From: JBKCUI01 sp052161625 | GTDB lineage: Bacteria; Planctomycetota; Planctomycetia; Pirellulales; Pirellulaceae | Length of the DNA: 64,000 nucleotides | Reading direction: 5' to 3' (one strand) | Assembly: GCA_052161625.1 (NCBI GenBank) | Contig: CP197412.1 | Part shown: one piece after another, positions 61,424-64,000 of the stretch | Layout: each line of letters begins with the position of its first letter | How positions within the stretch are numbered: the first letter of the stretch is position 1 | The notes under the pieces: generated by a model | Database searches by the model: none | What the model saw: only the letters and a program-made list of their open reading frames with translations | What the model was told of the DNA's origin: nothing | Position numbers and translations under genes: made by a program

Positions 61424-62302
61424 TTGGACATTGCACAATTGCGTTACTTCCTAAAAGTAGCAGAACTCGGCAGCTTCACCCGCGCCAGCGAAGAGCTTGG
61501 CGTGTCGCAACCCGCTCTCAGCCGATCGATCGCTAAGATTGAAGAGATGCTGGGGCAGCCAGTCTTGGAACGCCAAACACGATGCGTGGTGATGACCGAC
61601 GCGGGCAAAGTGCTTCAACAACGCGCTTTCCAAATCGTCCAACTCCTCGATGAGATCCCTCGTGAAATCTGCGACGATGGAAAGACGGGGAATATCCGCA
61701 TCGGTGCAATCCCCACCATCGCCCCCTACTGCTTGCCTCTGATCTTAAAAAAGGCTCGCGAAACCTTCCCTGCCGCCACGTGGAATATTCGGGAAGACGT
61801 CACCGATCGATTGCTCCAAGCCTGCAATTCTGGCGAGCTCGATCTGGTGATTGCAGCCCTCCCGGTCGAGCTGGGGTATCTCGATTCCAAAACATTGCAC
61901 GAGGAAGAGCTCCTCGTTGCCCTCCCCGTCGATCATCCCCTAGCGGCCAAACCAGAACTCAAACCACAAGACCTTTCGGGCGAGCCACTGATCATGCTAG
62001 GGGAAGGGCATTGCCTTTCCGACCAAATCGACGCCTATTGCCGCAGACGATCCATTCAGTCTGTCCAGCTCGATCGAACCGCGCAGATGGCCACGGTCTT
62101 GGAGTTGGTCGCGGCCGGACAAGGCCTTTCATTTGTCCCACAGATGGCTTGCAGTACCACCAAAAAGATCTTGTACCGATCGATGGTTGCACCTGTTCCC
62201 AAGCGCAAGATCGCGGTGATCTGGAATGCCTATCGATTCGAAAGCAAATTGCAACGTGGCGTCCGCACTCTGCTCGAGCATTTCGACTGGAACCTCGTCT
62301 GA
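61424..62302 (+). CDS. oxyR: LysR-family regulator, OxyR-type
   Basis: A 292-residue LysR-type regulator from a TTG start with GGAGG nine bases ahead. The N-terminal winged helix-turn-helix is LGSFTRASEELGVSQPALSRSIAKIEEMLGQPVLERQ. The substrate domain carries the peroxide-sensing pair of OxyR: Cys197 in LGEGHCLSD and Cys206 in DAYCRR, with the same spacing as the C199/C208 pair of the E. coli protein and the surrounding GHCLxDQ kept. It should activate peroxide-defence genes; no catalase or alkyl hydroperoxide reductase gene is adjacent. Confidence 0.88.
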   Translation: MDIAQLRYFLKVAELGSFTRASEELGVSQPALSRSIAKIEEMLGQPVLERQTRCVVMTDAGKVLQQRAFQIVQLLDEIPREICDDGKTGNIRIGAIPTIAPYCLPLILKKARETFPAATWNIREDVTDRLLQACNSGELDLVIAALPVELGYLDSKTLHEEELLVALPVDHPLAAKPELKPQDLSGEPLIMLGEGHCLSDQIDAYCRRRSIQSVQLDRTAQMATVLELVAAGQGLSFVPQMACSTTKKILYRSMVAPVPKRKIAVIWNAYRFESKLQRGVRTLLEHFDWNLV

Positions 62303-62380
62303 ACTTGATCCTCGCCACCAAGACTGCGATAACTTACACGTCATTACCCACCATCCTCTCATCGGAGTTTCCTCCATCCC

Positions 62381-63709
62381 ATGCAGCACCACGCATATCT
62401 ATCGCGAGTCGAGAACCTCCTGGATCCGAGCCAAAACATCCTTCTGAACATGGACTACGAGGAAGCCCATCGGAGAGTCGCTTCCGGTGATCCCGCATTG
62501 GTTGGCGAGATCGATGGTCAATTTGCGATTCTCGCGCAGGATGGGAAGATGATCCGCATGGCCCGTTCCATCGGCCGACCGATGCGCTACTTTCTCGCCA
62601 AGAGATCGGAGGGGCCCTGCTTGATCGTCGCCGAAAAGATGGCGACCCTCCGTCAAAAACTGAAAGAGATGGGACTTGAGGATCAGTTCCATCCCTCCTA
62701 TACGCGGATGGTCCCAGCCCACTACTTGATGCAACTGGAATTGATCGGATGCCCTGATCCCAACCCGCAATACGATCGCTATTTTACCCCCGAACGAAAC
62801 AAACTCCCCTGCGATATCGAAGGGATTGGTACGCAATACATCGAACGCTTGCGAGACGAATGCGACCGATGGCTGGATCGGATACCCAAGCGTGCGCCGA
62901 TCGGCGTCCTCTTTTCGGGTGGCGTCGATTCCGGCGCCGTACTCCTCACACTCTATCACTTGCTATTGAAGCGAGGAGAGTCGCCATCCCGCTTGAAGGC
63001 GTTCACGCTTCGAATCGATGGCCACTCCTCCGATGCAGACCAATCCCATGCGTTTGTTCGCGCGTGTGGCGTTGAGGAACTGTGGGAAGTCATCGATCAG
63101 TCGAGCGAATCCCTCAGCGTTCGCGAGACCATTCAAGTCATGGAGGATTACAAGCCACTCGACGTGCAAAGCGGAACCATGGCGATGGCACTCTGCCGTG
63201 GAATTCGCCAGCGCTATCCCGACTGGAAATATCTCGTCGACGGCGATGGCGGTGACGAGAATCTCAAAGATTACCCAATCGAAGAAAACCCCGAGCTGAC
63301 GATCCGAAGTGTGCTGAACAATTTGATGCTCTATCAAGAAGGATGGGGTGTTCATGCGATCAAACATTCACTTGTTTACAGCGGGGGGCAAAGCCGCGGA
63401 CACATTCGGACTTGGGCCCCCGCCGAGCATTTCGGTTTCGAGGGATTCAGCCCCTTCGCATTGCCGCGCGTGATCGAAGTTGCCGAAGGGATTCCGTTCA
63501 TCGACTTGACCGACTGGAACCATGAAAAACTTTATGAGTTGAAGGGGGCGATCGTTCGGAGCGGCATCAAAGCTCTGACGGGTATCGACATGCCATCCTT
63601 CCCCAAGAAGCGATTCCAGCACGGAGCGATTGAGAACTCCCGATTCCAAACCCTCTTCCCCAAAAGCGAAGCGGAGTATCGGAAGATATTCCTATCGTTA
63701 TGGAGCTGA
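62381..63709 (+). CDS. Asparagine synthetase-like protein, degenerate glutaminase half
   Basis: A 442-residue protein. The C-terminal half has the PP-loop ATP-pyrophosphatase motif VLFSGGVDSGAVLLTLY and the later DGDGGDE (about residue 287), both features of AsnB and relatives. The N-terminal part (about 150 residues, including DGQFAILAQDGKMIRMARSIGRP) resembles the glutaminase fold but lacks the Cys2 nucleophile that AsnB needs, since the chain starts MQHHAYLS, so use of glutamine is unlikely. AsnB-like relatives make amide bonds in antibiotic, tRNA or lipid modification. Its stop overlaps the next gene by 10 bases, showing tight coupling with a radical SAM protein. Confidence 0.83.
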   Translation: MQHHAYLSRVENLLDPSQNILLNMDYEEAHRRVASGDPALVGEIDGQFAILAQDGKMIRMARSIGRPMRYFLAKRSEGPCLIVAEKMATLRQKLKEMGLEDQFHPSYTRMVPAHYLMQLELIGCPDPNPQYDRYFTPERNKLPCDIEGIGTQYIERLRDECDRWLDRIPKRAPIGVLFSGGVDSGAVLLTLYHLLLKRGESPSRLKAFTLRIDGHSSDADQSHAFVRACGVEELWEVIDQSSESLSVRETIQVMEDYKPLDVQSGTMAMALCRGIRQRYPDWKYLVDGDGGDENLKDYPIEENPELTIRSVLNNLMLYQEGWGVHAIKHSLVYSGGQSRGHIRTWAPAEHFGFEGFSPFALPRVIEVAEGIPFIDLTDWNHEKLYELKGAIVRSGIKALTGIDMPSFPKKRFQHGAIENSRFQTLFPKSEAEYRKIFLSLWS

Positions 63710-64000
63710 GCGAAGCGGAGCAAGCGATCTTGAGCCGCGCGACCCGCTCCGAGATCGTCCGCGCGCGAGGTGCTAAATCCTTGCTCTCGCCGCGAGAACC
63801 CGCAGGCTATTTCCTCCAAAGGGAGCCCGCATGCCGCGGGGAGGTCGTCGAGGTCGCAACTCTCTTTTTGACTGGAGCGGAGTGCCCCTTCGCCTGTTCG
63901 ATGTGCGATCTTTGGAAGCACACCTTCGACACGGAAACCAAAGCCGGAGATTTGATCGCCCAAGTTGAAATCGGGCTTGCGAATCTCCCTCCTGCTCCAT
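63700..64000 (+). CDS. Radical SAM protein (3' partial)
   Basis: The first 100 codons are visible; the gene runs off the window. The ATG at 63700 lies inside the final codons of the asparagine-synthetase-like gene. The sequence LTGAECPFACSMCDLWKHT contains the cluster motif C-x3-C-x2-C of radical SAM enzymes, and VEVATLFLTGAE precedes it as the first strand of the barrel. The motif is followed by TFDTETKAGDLIAQVEIGLANLP. The reaction is not known; co-occurrence with an AsnB-like protein suggests a shared modification pathway. Confidence 0.82.
   Translation, partial: MELSEAEQAILSRATRSEIVRARGAKSLLSPREPAGYFLQREPACRGEVVEVATLFLTGAECPFACSMCDLWKHTFDTETKAGDLIAQVEIGLANLPPAP

Overview
The window looks like a piece of a planctomycete chromosome, most likely from the Pirellulales. 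The evidence is a set of families typical of that group: a prepilin-type DUF1559 protein followed by a small lipoprotein, an SHD1-domain secreted protein, an FG-GAP protein, a 3-keto-disaccharide hydrolase (DUF1080) protein, a very large secreted protein with the LEPR-like N-terminal motif, and a 23S-5S rRNA operon that carries tRNA-Ile and tRNA-Ala but no 16S gene. Start codons are often GTG or TTG and Shine-Dalgarno sites are irregular. No phage, integrase, transposase or CRISPR array was seen; most of the window reads as ordinary core and lineage-specific chromosome.

Layout. 1-8.9 kb: cell-surface and envelope genes (a beta-propeller protein cut by the window edge, an SHD1 protein, a GT39-like glycosyltransferase, and a 1,576-residue protein joining thioredoxin-like, cyclophilin, cohesin-like and cadherin-like modules). 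9.2-15.0 kb: rpmG, then a likely four-gene operon recJ / MBL-fold RNase Z-like / TrhO-RluA fusion / hemolysin III. 15.0-22.2 kb: fatty acid desaturase, rpsT, lgt with an unusual insertion, and gcvP preceded by a tandem glycine riboswitch. 22.3-32.7 kb: secreted and surface proteins, an FkbM methyltransferase, a eukaryote-like cyclophilin and an M14-S9 double-peptidase fusion. 32.9-37.7 kb: a secreted EEP-family protein, a CitG-like protein, and a decaying patch with an intact blaI-type repressor next to a frameshifted, internally deleted M56 sensor gene and half a flavodoxin in frame with a CHAD protein.

40.1-44.1 kb: the unlinked rRNA operon on the minus strand, read as promoter, tRNA-Ile, tRNA-Ala, boxA, 23S, 5S, terminator. 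44.2-55.5 kb: ferredoxin, ECF-like sigma factor, PAS-GGDEF-HD signalling protein, TolC-family protein, MBL hydrolase, a Cys/Met PLP enzyme, pyrK, an alpha/beta hydrolase and secreted proteins. 55.7-64 kb: archaeal/eukaryal-type proS, a palindromic hexanucleotide repeat, a Cys/His-rich secreted protein, a cobA-hemD fusion, an oxyR-type regulator, and an asparagine-synthetase-like gene overlapping a radical SAM gene that runs off the end.

All family calls come from reading motifs by eye; no database search was possible. Boundaries of rRNA genes, riboswitch and promoters are estimates.
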